Shown here one piece after another: positions 35,870 to 48,814 of a stretch of DNA of 64,000 nucleotides. The number at the start of each line of letters is the position of its first letter. Positions within the stretch are counted from its first letter, which is position 1. Below the pieces are notes generated by a model. The model was not told where the DNA came from, ran no database searches, and saw only the letters and a list, made by a program, of their open reading frames with translations. The DNA comes from Siphonodentalium dalli (taxonomy: Eukaryota; Mollusca; Scaphopoda; Gadilida; Siphonodentaliidae): assembly GCA_032622095.1 (NCBI GenBank), contig CP136069.1, forward strand, positions 122,072,126-122,136,125, written 5' to 3'. Position numbers and translations under genes: made by a program.

Positions 35870-38548
35870 CGTTCCTGACCCTAATACAGATCAGGAAGTT
35901 TGAGGAAAATATAACTATTTTTTCAGAGACAGATTTATTGGATCACAGCCATAAAACAAACAAACTCAGTAACAAAACAAAAGATATAAAATTAGTAATC
36001 TGTGTAATCACATTTGGCATTGAAGGTGACTGCATCTGATATACAAAATCACAGCAATTAATTATATGTGAATAAATATGTGTTTATTGAATAGCATATC
36101 GTCAGTGGGCTTCTAAAATATCATACAATGTAACTGCCAAAAATCAATGTTTACAGTAGACACAAAAAACTAATTTTCTCTCGAAATTTGAATCTGCCAA
36201 TAACTTTGGACAATAATCCTTTATATCAGTTGTCATTAAAGATAAACTTTCATATCCCGATTCCATATACTTTATGAGAAAATGTGATTTTATGGTGTTA
36301 CACAACATTTTACATGATTTTAGAAGCAGAAATGATAAGGCTGTGAGATACGACATTTAGTTTTGAATGTTTTTGGCTGTTTCGGTTAAATACAGTCACT
36401 CCAGATAAGGAGGAAATGCCCTCTGACCATTCCTCTTCAAAACAATCAGAATTATCCTACAAGGAATGGTTATGAAAATAGAAATACCAAATTTTAGAAT
36501 TAACAAACAAATTTGCGGGAAACTCAGATGTGGATTCTAAATATGCAAAAAATGCTTTCACAAGTGAAGATGGCCCCATCCGAATTTGACACCATACGAT
36601 GAACTTCACTTTATAATATGGGATGAGCCACTGACAGCAGGTCAGTTATAAAAACAGTGATATAGTTGCCGACAAAGAAAGCTGCAAAACAACGCCAGCA
36701 TACAGCAAACCCAACCCCATCAACAACTTTTTCAAACTCATCTTCGCGTTGCTGTATATTCCATTTTCGCGACACATAATGGTGGCATCATATTGAACAG
36801 GAAGTCACGATCAGCCAGCTAAGATTCGAGGATCGCCAAGATTTCAACAACAACATCGTTGATGTTGTTTACAAATTTTTGTAAATGTATTATTATGTCA
36901 TTATATTATTGTGATTTGTTGTATATTTTATTATATTGATATCTATAAATAGATAAAGAATGATTTTAAACAATGTTTCTGTCATTCGTGATGCCGATTT
37001 CTTTGGGGACGACATTGCATGGGGCCGACTTTTCCGGATACCCTTTCACGCCAAAATTCCATCAACAATTTAGAAGCCGACCGACGATACATGTATATAT
37101 TATGTGTCAGTATTGGATGTGAGTTCATTAGTTTCTATCTAAATGTGATTTTCAAGTGGCAATCACAATATTATATTTTGTGAATCATGGTACAACTTAT
37201 TTTGTGTTATGGATAAATAGAATTTACTTATATATGAAAAATAAGAACAATGGAATATCCAAGTGGGTTATATTATTTCTCGAAATATAAAAGTATGTCT
37301 GGAATAAAATATAACATACATGGATAAAAAGTTAACAAAATCAAGCAAGTCAGTCAGGGATTTCATGGTTTGAAAATAAAATATCTTAAAATATTACAAT
37401 CGCTACATAAATCTCTTATTCTTGATTCAACTTCTTAATCACAGAGTTGTCAATTTTTATCTTCAATTTCCTCAAACGTGTGAGAAATTGATTTCTTGCA
37501 GTGCCGTTTTAGTGACTGGCAATAATTTTTTTTTTATAAATTATGAAAAATTATTATTAGAGTATTATAACTCTTATCTTTGATATTAGACAGGTTCAGC
37601 CACATCATCGCCCACATGTACATGTAACTTTTTAAATGTGTTACTATGGTCTTGCTATGGATATACTCTTGGTGGGAAAAGTCACCCGATATTACAGCAC
37701 AAAACCTATATGTTTTAGCTATAGGCTCAATGTTTAGCAAAACTTGTACAAAATAGTCAGCTGGCATAGACAATCTGTCTACAGTGTGACTACCAATATA
37801 TGCCTAATTTACTTCAATCAAAATGAAATTGTTACCGCGGAAGCAAATCCAATTCTCCCACAGGCTACATAGCATTGGGCGCTAATTCAGTTATTAGAAG
37901 ATTGGATTATTTCCCTTTGGGACAAGTTTTGTGTATGTGTAGGCGAAGTAGTCACATAAGTCAGCTGACTTTCATTGGCAATGGTAATAGCACACATGTG
38001 GCTGAACCTGGCTGTTAATCAGTCAACACATCACCCTATATGGATTTGTTAGGCTATGACAGGGGCTGAAAATGAGCCCGGTTCCCAATGGGAAATATAG
38101 CAAGGTTTTTTTCCAATTTCTGACCTGAAATTACCAATTCACAAAGACAGGACTGCCCCTTCTTTATATTTTGAAAATGAAAATAAAAATGCTTGTATTT
38201 TATATTCTCTACATAATCCCAAGTAATGGGGGCAAATAGCAACTGACAATAGCATGTGCTAACCACACGTCTTATAAAAGTGACATTCAGCGACCAGTGG
38301 TGTCGGTTAATTGAAACAGGAAGAATAGGTTTTCTAATATACAATGTATATCGGTTGCAGTTTGGTTTTGAAATAAAACCGAAAGAAAACCAAGAAACCG
38401 TAAAACCACCCATCACTACAACAGGGCTAAATAAATAACAAGCTAGAACTTATCTGCATGTTCAAAAGCTAGCAGTAGAGTTTGTAATTATCCAAAATAA
38501 AATAGTATTTATAAATCCACGAACTCTACAAAGACTAGGACAACTGAC
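35870..38548. other. Intergenic, no gene seen
   Basis: This is AT-rich DNA of 2.7 kb with only short open frames. I could not support any exon, RNA gene or element in it. Confidence 0.4.
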
Positions 38549-38811
38549 TTAACCCTTCCATGACTGGAGCTTCCTGAAATTTTGCGAAAACCCTGTTCCA
38601 TTACATTCTCTTATATATGCGAGTCTCCCATAGAGAGCCTTGCATTTATAAGAGAATACATTGGCCTAATAATATTTACCTTGACCTGGTTAAACCAGTG
38701 CGTTCTCTTATATATGCGAGGTTCCCTATGGGAGACTCGCATATATAAGAGATGCACTGGCACATGATCTTTAATGCTGCAGCAGTTCAGCTCCCATCAT
38801 TAAAGGGTTAA
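38549..38811. repeat. TTAA palindromic MITE, family B
   Basis: TTAACCCTTCCATGACTGGA on the left and an inverse-type end ATTAAAGGGTTAA on the right. Two core palindromes with tatatatgcgag lie inside. Confidence 0.85.
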
Positions 38812-39042
38812 GGCTTGAAAACCAGGGACAGATATGTTTACAACCTGTGATTACCAGTTCATGACAAAACATTAAGGCAAACTGTTTTTGCCGGACTAGA
38901 TAACGAGATATGAGTGAGTTTTGTCAATTCAATTAGCTGAACATATGACTCCTATCCATTTAAAAAAAAACACAGAAAATGTTTGAATTCATTCTTGTGA
39001 AAAATGCTATAATTCTTGATTTGAGCACTGATGATTGAACCT

Positions 39043-39218
39043 TTAACCCTTTCAGTGCCAAGTCCGATTTTTGTATCAACCCATATTTCCTTGATCATTT
39101 TTCAAATTTATTGAGCTCTTTCCATCAATGTATCACATTATTATAATCAATAAATTTGAAAAATGATCAAGGAAATATGGGTTGATACAAAAATCGGACT
39201 TGGCACTGAAAGGGTTAA
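39043..39218. repeat. TTAA MITE family A, perfect palindrome with 72-bp arms
   Basis: Both ends are TTAACCCTTTCAGTGCCAAG (inverse on the right). The arms 39043-39114 and 39147-39218 are identical in inverse over all 72 bases and enclose a 32-bp loop. Perfect arms point to recent spread or gene conversion between arms. The single-arm copy at 14018-14085 and the chimeric copy at 20717-21141 belong here. Confidence 0.9.
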
Positions 39219-40048
39219 GAGCATAAGCGAGGATTTATCTATATTTCAATGGAATATTTCAATGGCCAAGTGAGAACTCAGTAAGAATTTTTATTATTAC
39301 CGGCAGTTTAATTTTAAAACTAAACAATTATAAACAATGTCAATTCAACCCATACATGTGTAGTTGTTAAAAAGCACAATATGATTGCGCTTTATTCTAG
39401 ATGAATGATAGATTATTCCAATGTATAATTTTTTAACTGACTGGAAGAATCCATTTAGTATAGAAAGGGTTAGGTAATTGAATTATGCCATAGCACAATA
39501 AATTTCACACAATTAAATTTACTTGAGTACAATTAATTTACTTTTAAAGACCACAATTGCATTTCAATTAATAGTCCAATTAAAATAAAACATGTGTAAA
39601 CGGATTCACATAGGGTTGATATTTATATAGCTGATACATATTCAAACCTCATGTTTATGCCACATTATAACAAGTAAAGGTCAACGGTCGAAAACATAAG
39701 GCCAAATAGATTTTTATGTTATTATTCCAATTTTTATCAGTAATAAATTCAGGGACTCAAACTGGGTTTGAATATCTGAATTTAACAAAACTTCATATAT
39801 ATACATCCTTGGAATGTATCTTCCATATATTCAAACCCAGCTTGTCCCAGCAAGGCACTAATAGCTGAAGAGTTAAATTGTGTTAGATTTTGTTAAAAGT
39901 TGCATCTAGTAAATGATTGCAAATATAACGCTTGCATTAATAGTATCACTAACAATGATATGTGTTCACATGTGTCATATAATGTCTTTGCAGTATTAAA
40001 TTAATATATTAGAACCACACACAATGATATTCAAGAAATTTGTATCAG
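39219..40048. other. Intergenic, no gene seen
   Basis: AT-rich; a short inverted repeat (gggtttgaatat / atattcaaaccc) lies at 39763-39838. No gene was seen. Confidence 0.4.
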
Positions 40049-40057
40049 TGGAAAATG

Positions 40058-41002
40058 TAGTCCAAGTCTTCTCGTACTAAAACCCGCTAAGATATTAGAT
40101 ATTGGGATGGAGATGCTGGTATTTAGTCCGAGATCGCCGCAATAGGCTTCTTATAACACGAGTTATGCCCAGGGTTTGTGGCAGGTATTTGTGGTGTATT
40201 TTACTCAATTTACCTCTCAAATCAATACATGATGCTATATACATCGGAAAGAGTGACATCTTATGGTCATAATGGTGTATAATAATCTAACTTTCATGTT
40301 AAATTACACATAGAATATTCCGGTTGATTGCCACTAACGTCGCTTTTTTGATATGTTTGTTTACGTTTTAACTGAAAGCCGAGTGTTCCGAAGAACTTCG
40401 GCATTGTCCGGAGTTTGTTTTGGCGGAGACGAATTTCGATACAAACAAGATGGCAGCCGCCATATTTATTCTAATGCTTGTTGTGTTTACACTGTTTTAA
40501 ACTGTGAGAGGGTTGTAATTCCCGTAATTTATTTAATGTTTTACATTTATATCTTCAATATTTACCTAATCTATTTATTTATTTATTTATTGACACACAT
40601 AATTGCAATTACAATGGAGAATTCATCGCCATGTGCGTGGTTAGTCGAAAATCTACGGAATATTTTCACCGGAAAATGCCGAACACAGTTCGCGAGGTCA
40701 ACTGAGTTCGCATACTTTTAAAAATATGTCAACAATGCGGTAAATGTCTCTTTTCACATTAAATTACCGCTTTCAATTTACAACTGATGTGGGTTTCAGA
40801 TCAAATATCATGTCTTCTGCGGAAAAAAATCCGTTTATTGTCGCAATTGTGATATTTTATTTCATATAATTGTGGTTTTATTTGAGCGGGTCACTAACGC
40901 TTAACTCGTGTTATAAGAAGCCTATGGCGGTGATCTCGGACTAAATACCAGCATCTCCATCCCAATATCTTAGCTGGTTTTAGTACGAGAAGACTTGGAC
41001 TA
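40058..41002. mobile_element. MULE-like element, copy 2, 9-bp target duplication
   Basis: The ends TAGTCCAAGTCTTCTCGTAC and inverse match copy 1. A perfect 9-bp direct repeat TGGAAAATG flanks it (40049-40057 and 41003-41011). It is 945 bp and shares interior sequence with 21395-22729 in the opposite orientation. The 122-codon open frame inside has no recognisable domain. Confidence 0.88.
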
Positions 41003-41011
41003 TGGAAAATG

Positions 41012-41781
41012 TATTGAAAATCAGTCACAGATATTTATTTCATGATGCCATTGGATAACAACAGTACAGAGAGAAAATAGAAAGTGTGATTTTCGTTCTC
41101 CTCAAAAAGCAAAATACTTTTCATTAAAGTTCATTCTTGTAGCATATTTATGTTTTGTTTACGAAACATTACAATAAGCAAAAATCATGTATGTGTCCTA
41201 TTTGGGTTTATTATATTGGGGCTTTTCTCTACCATGATAATTTGAATGACAATATTAGAAAATTATTGTATGTGGTTTTCATTTCATTGAAGATTTCAAG
41301 TGACCAATGTTCATTTGGGGTTTAATACAATGCAAAACTGTTTCATATAGAACTTTTATGCATAGTTCTGCATAGAAAATAGTAAATTCTTATTCAAAAT
41401 GGGTCACTTGACAAATATACAAATTTAACAATCACAAACAAAATATCACTGATAATATAAAAATTAATCACAATCTAAATTCTCGTTGTATCAATCTTAT
41501 TTTATGACACTCTAAAATTTGAAGGAAAATCAGAAGAGGCTTATCCCAAAGATTGGAGTGGCTTTCTGGTAAAAATTTCTAATTTTCTGAGGCAAATCGC
41601 TACAAAACACTTTTTAAGCGAATTCTTTACCTATTTGACAATTCTAATCCTTCCTTAGACATTAATCTTCACAACTATCATTAATAATATGATCACATGA
41701 TACTGGTCTGAGAAATTTGAATTTCAAATTCAAAACTCGAAATAATAAATTTCAGTTCATACAGAGGATCCTCAGAAGTTT
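41012..41781. other. Intergenic, no gene seen
   Basis: No gene or clear repeat was recognised. Confidence 0.4.
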
Positions 41782-42009
41782 TTAACCCCTTTATGACTGG
41801 AGCTTCCTCCAATTTTTATGAAATCCCTGTGCCAATACATTCTCTTATATGTGCGAGTCTCCCACAGGGAGAATACATTGGCCTAACAATATTTTCCTTG
41901 ACCTTGTAAGCCAGTGAATTCTCTTATATATGCGAGGCTCCCTATGAGAATTCACTGGCACAGGATAATTAATGCTGCACCAGCGCAGCTCCCAACATGA
42001 AAGGGTTAA
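41782..42009. repeat. TTAA palindromic MITE, family B
   Basis: TTAACCCCTTTATGACTGGA on the left and the end ATGAAAGGGTTAA on the right. The core palindromes are partly degraded. Confidence 0.8.
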
Positions 42010-42121
42010 GTAGTTATAAATACTGTGCCGGAATTTCAAAATGAATACTATACTGTAAGGAAGACTCCATAAGATAAATAGGAACAAATGAATACTGATT
42101 TCAAATAATGTTCATAACATC

Positions 42122-42348
42122 TTAACCCTCCCATGACGAGAGCTGCGCTGGTGCATCATTAAAGATCCTGTGCCAGTGCATTATCTTATATATGCAAGTC
42201 TCCCATAGAGATCCTCACATATATGAGAATGCACTGGATTCCAAATTCAATGTAAATATTCTCCTTTGGGAGACTCGCATATATGAGAATGCACTGCCAC
42301 AGGTTCTTTAATGCTGCATCAGCGCAGCTCCCGTCATGAAAGTGTTAA
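42122..42348. repeat. TTAA palindromic MITE, family B
   Basis: TTAACCCTCCCATGACG and CGTCATGAAAGTGTTAA are inverse ends, and ggtgcatcattaaagatcct has its inverse near the right end. Confidence 0.8.
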
Positions 42349-42415
42349 TAGTTTAATACTTATTAATAGTTAATAGTTTAATACTTATACATGAAGTGAA
42401 TATTTTATGCATTAG

Positions 42416-43312
42416 TAGGCCATGCAAAGTTAATTTGCCGTTTCTCAGGCCAAAATAATTTGAAAAAGCATGAAAATCGTTGGTTTTTAATTAAAGATGC
42501 ATAATCTGAATAAACGCTTGCAAATTACTATTTCTTTGGCTTCGGGGGTAAAAAATATTTAATTCGAGTCGAGGAACCCACCCATCAAAGCTCAGAGTGA
42601 TCAGATATCAATACTTTTAGTGGCCTGGTAAAAAGTCGACGAGAACACGGCCTCGGACCAAATTGCAGATGAAGATGGATAACTCTAAAATCAAGTGGCT
42701 TAAATTTATGAGTCAGATGTTTGACAAACCGGCAAAATTTAGTTGAACAAAATGTTGATAAATAACAGATTTTGGGCAATTTTATACTATACTATAGTTG
42801 ACTGGAGTTAGCATTATTTTTGTGCAATTAATTGATTCTGATAACTGAAGTGAAATTAAAAAAAATATATATGTTTTTGGAATCTGATGATAAGGGGACC
42901 ATCGAAATGTAGTGAGTACCTTTAAATATTTTATTTCTGGGGCACACTGCAACGAACCATTCCAGTTGCCCGTGGCCATTATTACCCCAAAAAATTTCCA
43001 TAAATTTAGTTGGAAAGATTCCATGCGATTTATTTCGTAAAATATCACCTATTAAAGTATAATTGACACATCTTTTACTGAGTATGCAGACACAATTCAT
43101 CATGTCGATTGTTAAGGAATCAGAAATTTGAATCCAAAAACGAGAAGTTCTATCTCAGCTTGGAGCAAGTTTTTATAAAAACGAACCGTAATAATTTTGT
43201 ACCAATTATAGCTTTTTCTGACATAAAACAAAACTAAAAATGTTGCATGCACGGGATATCGGGATTATGCATGCATGTCTGAGAAATAGGATATTGACTT
43301 TGCATGGTCTTA
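42416..43312 (-). mobile_element. Family F transposon, non-autonomous copy
   Basis: The left end (taggccatgcaaagttaatt, then gtttctcaggc) is inverse to the right end (gtctgagaaat, then gactttgcatggtctta). On the minus strand (42828-43103) a decayed frame reads MNCVCILSKRCVN. The plus frame at 49015-49183 reads MNCVCKLSKNCVN, so both copies descend from one coding or conserved sequence. Confidence 0.65.
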
Positions 43313-43769
43313 CGATACTCCAGTGACATGTCTCAAAAATTAAGTGGGACAGGTACAGAGAGGTATGCTATTTGTACCTAGCTTATTGTTTCTCTGTGAT
43401 ACACTCGTACAGTGAGATGTCAGTGTTAACAAGTCATGTCAGAATTATATATTTCTGTTTATTTAATTGATATTACCAGGGTTTCCATTAGAGGGGTAGC
43501 AGGTCCTTTCCCCTAGCCCAAATTTACCATCTGACATGTTTCCCTAGCCGATCTAGATTAATGCCTATGTCACCTGTGTATCTGACACAAAATAAAACCA
43601 ACATAGAATGATAAACAGAGATCATTTTATTTGTCAGCTATTACGCTGATCACTGTAGATTACTAGTGAACTTTTTTTAAATGCAATTACGATTCCCCAA
43701 CTTTTAATACTTAAGTATTATAATAGGATCGGTCAAATCTCACCCCTTGTGATAGCCATACCGCAGAAC

Positions 43770-43880
43770 GTCCTGCTATGCCCTGCATCGCTATCTCTAA
43801 GTTATCACAATGATGGTAGATATCATCCCACTATGCCCTGCATCGTTATCTCTAAGTTATCATCATGATGGTAGATATTC
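43770..43880. repeat. 55-bp tandem duplication
   Basis: Two copies of a unit containing ctatgccctgcatcg, then tatctctaagttatca and gatggtagatat start at 43776 and 43831. Confidence 0.75.
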
Positions 43881-44114
43881 ATTTAGCTAATGGACTGAGA
43901 TTTCTCCCCGTGCTATATGAATCATATTTCCCCAAACCCTAATGGAAGCCCTGCATTTCTCAAATAATGGACACCAGGATTCCTGAAAGGCGATAGTTCA
44001 CCGATTGTATCTGTCATGTTGCAAACTTGCAATGCTCTATCATGCTCAATTGGAGAGTGATTATACATGAATATATCACAAATTAAAGTTAATACTGTGC
44101 TTCATAGAGATCTC

Positions 44115-44227
44115 TCAGACAGGGAGAGGGTTCCCAAACGTGCTAAGGTGTAACTGGTAATTCGGACTGAGAAGGTCAGAGTTCATTCGGCATTCCTGCA
44201 GAGCAAAGTCGTTCACTGCAGGCGACT
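44115..44227 (-). CDS. GGCT-fold protein, terminal coding exon with stop
   Basis: The acceptor is tttttcag. The first two bases complete a Lys codon with the preceding exon, and 36 codons then run to TGA (44115-44117). It encodes SPAVNDFALQECRMNSDLLS, then PNYQLHLSTFGNPLPV. A DLLSPxYxxHL-like tail fits the short C-terminal helix that follows the cyclotransferase barrel in this family. Phase agrees with the exon at 45970-46090. The match is weaker than for the central exons, so this is a well-supported inference. Confidence 0.68.
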
Positions 44228-45739
44228 CTGAAAAATAACAAGGATGAGGCATTTCAAATAAAATACCGGTGTTCTCATGCAATATTTACTTGTTTTCATG
44301 ATGCATTCACCTTTTTTTTGTGTAAAGAGGTTTATTGCAAATAAGAATAAGCAATGAGCCAGACAACAGGTATGCATATCTATATAAGTCTGACTCAACA
44401 AAATATAAATTACAAAGAAAATTCATGTGATTAAAAAAACTAAATAAATACATGTGCTGATAGTCCTTGGGATGTTAAGAAGCTAGCTATATTCAGTAAC
44501 TTTCCAAATTTTAATCGAATTAAAGCTATATGTGCATCAGTTAGGGTAATTGACCAAATAGATCTTTAAGACACCAGAATATGAATGTAGGATTATGCTT
44601 GCTAATTGATTTTCACACTCTCCCAAAGCCCTGATTGTGTCATGATGTGTGAAAATGCTGTATAAATTAGACACACCGACACTTCACAAGTTACATTAGA
44701 AGGAGTGACATCAGTTGGATTGAAAATGACTGTGGACAATAGATGGGAGAAAACTCTATGTTTTTAAAAGGAACTCTCACTGTACCACCCATCATAGCTA
44801 GTTTCATTACTGTTTTGTTTAGGTATATATATATTTATAAAATAAACTCATAAAATTATATAATCTTTTATATAAAGAGATGAAAATCAATAATTTTTTT
44901 AACATGTCGAGTCATGAGCATACCTCCTGCAAAAATCTCCCAGATAGAAATTTTCAAAACTTAACAGGTCTGGTGTCATGAAATTATAATTACATGCTGT
45001 ATTGATCCCACTTTTCCCATATCGTTACGATGGACATGACGCTGATCTCAGTCAATGTGTTCATAAACATAGGTTTCTTTGAGTTAATGTGGTTCATAGG
45101 CTGATTTGACCTGAACAATCTGTAGACTGCATGAGTATTCAGCAGGTTTGGATTTGGCAAAGTGTCAGGAGAGATTTCTTTTTGTCAAAATATGTATAAT
45201 TAGTGTTATGAATTTATTCAGGGCTTATCCATAAACACTGCACCAAAGTTATCAACTACCTAAAAACATATATATTATAGTCTGATACATATTTTTGTTG
45301 TGTAAGTAATACATCTAGGCTATATCCAGCAAACTACTAGGATTTATGTTTATGTTATAAACCATTGTATACATGCATACAGCTTATAACAGAACCTGTC
45401 CATTTATGATCTCAATAAAATTAATAAAACAAAGAGAAAAAAAATTAATTTGTGTTCCGATTGGAAGAAATGAGGGATTTACCAATCCACGGATTCCATT
45501 TCAGTTGAATAAATAGTAATAAACGCCGGATTCAACATGGTCATGTTATTTGACTGCAAGGTGGCTAAATATTTCTCGCAATCAAAATCCCATGACCACA
45601 TTGAATCTGCCAATCATTTCTTATATTAAAATGTTCTCCATCAATACTATCACTCTAGTCTCTACACTCATAATTTCAGATATGTGTTGTTGACATGCAC
45701 TGTAATAAGACATAGGTTCCACAAATTTAGAGAATCATG
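44228..45739. other. Last intron of the GGCT-fold gene, no other gene seen
   Basis: AT-rich intron sequence; no exon or clear repeat was recognised. Confidence 0.4.
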
Positions 45740-45951
45740 TTAACTCTTTCAGGATGGGAGCTGCGCTGGTGCAGCATTAAAGATCCTTAGGGAGCCTCAC
45801 ATATTTAAGAAAATACACTGGCTTACAAGGTCAAGGTAAATAATGTTAGGCCAATGTATTCTCTTATATATGCGAGGCTCCCTATGTAAGTGAATGCATT
45901 GGCAAAGGGTTTTCACAAAATTCCAGGAAGCTCCAGTCAATGAAGGGTTAA
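45740..45951. repeat. TTAA palindromic MITE, family B
   Basis: TTAACTCTTTCAGGATGGGA on the left and GAAGGGTTAA on the right, with the shared tatatatgcgagg core. It lies 18 bp from a GGCT-fold exon. Confidence 0.75.
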
Positions 45952-45969
45952 CTGTTAAATGTTACTTAC

Positions 45970-46090
45970 TTTGGGCAGTCCATTCATCTTTAGCGATGTA
46001 CATCATGGCAGGAACACAGAATTGAGCCACACCCTCTTCACAGTCCTGACTATTAGACATCCAAACTGGCAGGACCAAATGCTCAAATAG
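45970..46090 (-). CDS. GGCT-fold protein, coding exon (end of barrel)
   Basis: It enters in phase 0 (acceptor ttttacag) and leaves in phase 1 (donor caaa|gtaagt). It encodes LFEHLVLPVWMSNSQDCEEG, then VAQFCVPAMMYIAKDEWTAQ. The pattern of hydrophobic strands and the closing VPAMMYIAKDEW match the last strands of the gamma-glutamylcyclotransferase barrel, which often ends in a VYIA-type strand. Confidence 0.82.
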
Positions 46091-47066
46091 CTGTAAAACC
46101 AAACAACATAAGACATAATCTATTTTACAGTAACACAGAAATTGACAGAATTGGACCATATGCCCAAACAAGTCCAGAGACAGTTAGACATGTGAACTGA
46201 CAGGACCAAAAGTATGTTTAAATTGCACAATGGCTTAATTAATAAAATAATGTACAATCGTGTGAGAGGACAAAGGCTACAGAAACAACTGGCCTTATAT
46301 AATTAGTCAGCAGAAAACTAGCCCAACACTTTAAAAGAAAAAGCCTGGTCATTTCGATCACAAATCTAGTTCCCAGAAGGTGCCCATAGAGTAACAGAAA
46401 ATAGCTGATATCATAGAAACATTTCCCCGGTTTTGCTCCCAGAATGCAACAGAATTCAAACTAAGATATAGAGTTATTCCCCTTCCATTGAAAATAATAG
46501 AAGTCCAGATGAAACTTAAGCACAAAAAAAACATGTCGGTACCTCAACAAAAGCAACATGTTCACAGTTTAGTACACCGGATGAGTTGATAATACAATGT
46601 TTTGGAGCTTCCTCTTTAAAATGGTATATAATGTGGCATATATTTTATATAATATGTTCTGGGGGTTATTTAAATGCGCCTATAAAAGCTCATATAATAA
46701 CAATTTTTGAAACCCCAGGAGGTACACTCCCAAGAACCGAAACAGATGCATACTAGCTTGGGGGTTACCTCGATATGGTTAAAAGAACGCTATGGTCAGG
46801 GTTCTTGCACCAATTTTGAAATGAAATTTAAGGAGTTTCAGGAGTATTTGGGAGCAATTTTCCAGGACCCCAATACTAAAAATTCAAGGTTTTTCCAGGA
46901 GATGAATATAACGGTACATGTACTTGATAATGGGCTCTGGCTTCCTTGAAGCATAGCCATGGGACTAATTATTGATGTTATATCATATTTAGATGATCAT
47001 ACAAGTACATGTATACATTTATATTGTATTGCAATTTACAAATAATAAAAGGTCAGCTGACCACAG
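46091..47066. other. Intron of the GGCT-fold gene, no feature seen
   Basis: An 80-codon plus-strand frame (46707-46949) shows no recognisable domain and was not accepted. Confidence 0.4.
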
Positions 47067-47582
47067 TGTCCCCCGAAAAAGTGGCAAGTCGATGCCGCTT
47101 TGTTAAAGAAATATTTTTGAAATTTTGAAATGTTGAAAAATTTTCTAAGTCGAAAAGGGTTAATAACTCCGTAAAAAAAATAAAAAATTCCGTCCTCTAT
47201 ATACATGTTGCACATCTCCAATACATGGATAACAATACTCAGAAGTTTCAAATATCTACAATCAAAACTGTAGGAGGAGCTGATTACACCATGAAGGTAC
47301 CCTCATACAGAAAAGGGTTAATAACTCTGTCAAAAAATAATTTTTCCGTCATCTATATACATGTTGCACATCTTCAATATATGGGCAACAATATTCTGAA
47401 GTTTCAAATCTCTAGGATGAAAACTGTGGGAGGAGTTGATTACACCATGAAGGTACTCAAAAGTGTGATGGACGGACGGACGAACGGACGGACGAACGGC
47501 TCGACGGACGACGGACGGACGGACGAACTTACGGTCGGACCCCGTTTCTATAGTCCCCCAAAAATAAATTTTTCGGGGGACA
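47067..47582. repeat. Repeat bounded by tgtcccccgaaaaa and its inverse
   Basis: The end tgtcccccgaaaaa (47067-47080) has its exact inverse tttttcgggggaca (47569-47582). Inside are two copies of 'aggagctgattacaccatga'-like text (47275 and 47431) and a (GGAC)n/(GGACGAAC)n tract at 47468-47525. A related unit lies at about 34036-34401. Confidence 0.75.
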
Positions 47583-48508
47583 ATAACTGCACATATTATT
47601 TGGTAATGACATGTATCATATATATGCAGTAGCAAAAGGGGTTTCTAAAGTGACATGTCATGACTGATGTGCTATAGGCTATACACTTAGCCAGAAATAG
47701 ACCCCTCTCAACTTCTAGGTTTGGCTACATTAAAGGGGCGGGACCTATGGGAACATTGCTTCTGAACAATAGCAATTAATTAAATGATAAACACATGTTG
47801 CATATGAAATATCCAGAACATCTAAATCAGTTCATGTTTGTTATTCTTCAGGCACTGCTCCAGTTTTTTAATGCATATTCCGATATTTGCCAATATTGGA
47901 CATGTCCATGTTTTTAAAACCAAGGCGACATCTCGCCATGAAGGGGTTACCGTCTACTGCACACAGCCATAGACTGTTAGAACTAAATTCCAGTTAGAAC
48001 TAAATTTGCATTTGCCGCCCGGCATAATTACTTCTGCTTCAGCGAAATAATTGAATTTTGTATGTCATATTGTATGGGCAGATAATTCACATAGTTACAT
48101 GCAATTCAGTTACCTGTAGACATTTCCATTGGCTGCATACAGAAGTCAATTGGAAATAAGCCAATCATAAATGTTTGGACTCAGCTCGACTTCTGATTGG
48201 TGCAGTTAGAAAGAACTAATTTCCTAACTCTCTGCGATCATTTCAAATGAGCATTTTCCAGGGGTTTCAAGGAGGGAGGGATTGGATTCAAGGGTTATCA
48301 AGGGCCTTGAAAATGTATTTTCAGGGTTTTCCCCGGTTTTTAAGGTCCCGCGGGAACTCTGATGGTGCATGCTTACAAATAAAGGAATAATAGTCAAGTT
48401 AAACATTCATCTCTGATCACCACGCCACAACACGAAAACTTTACAGAAGGGACTGAGATCAATTCTGGCATACGGATCAAAAGAATGTCAGCTATTGAGT
48501 TGACTAAC
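47583..48508. other. Intron of the GGCT-fold gene, no feature seen
   Basis: No other exon or repeat was recognised. Confidence 0.4.
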
Positions 48509-48636
48509 CTTTGGATACCCCATGAATGCATCGAGCATAGCCAGTTCTTCTGGAGTTATCAGATAAATACAGCCTTCTACGGACTCCGAACTGTTCAGCT
48601 GTAAGTTTGGAAAGCATCCAGCGTCCTCATGTGTAG
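48509..48636 (-). CDS. GGCT-fold protein, coding exon with altered catalytic position
   Basis: It enters in phase 1 (acceptor ctcaatag) and leaves in phase 0 (donor aaag|gttagt). It encodes THEDAGCFPNLQLNSSESVE, then GCIYLITPEELAMLDAFMGY. VEGxxYxxTPEELxxLD is the hallmark central part of the gamma-glutamylcyclotransferase / AIG2 fold. In active family members the LD is followed two residues later by a catalytic Glu (LDxxEG); here the codon is ATG, giving LDAFMG. This is a missing key residue, seen directly in the sequence. Confidence 0.88.
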
Positions 48637-48814
48637 CTATTGAGGGAGTTAGACAGTTAGTCAAGTAGTAGGCTAAAGTATACATGTATAGACAAAACAA
48701 AATAAAAAATGCTGTTTACTTCCTTGAAGAAGAATTGATTAAATTTTTTGTGTAAAATAACTTGTATTAATTTGGTTTTCCAATTGCTAAAAAGTTGAGT
48801 TCCCAATAATATAT

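Noticed and set aside
40353-40721. A 122-codon frame inside MULE-like copy 2 as a transposase
   Set aside because: It has no MULE catalytic or zinc-finger pattern and is not preserved in copy 1.
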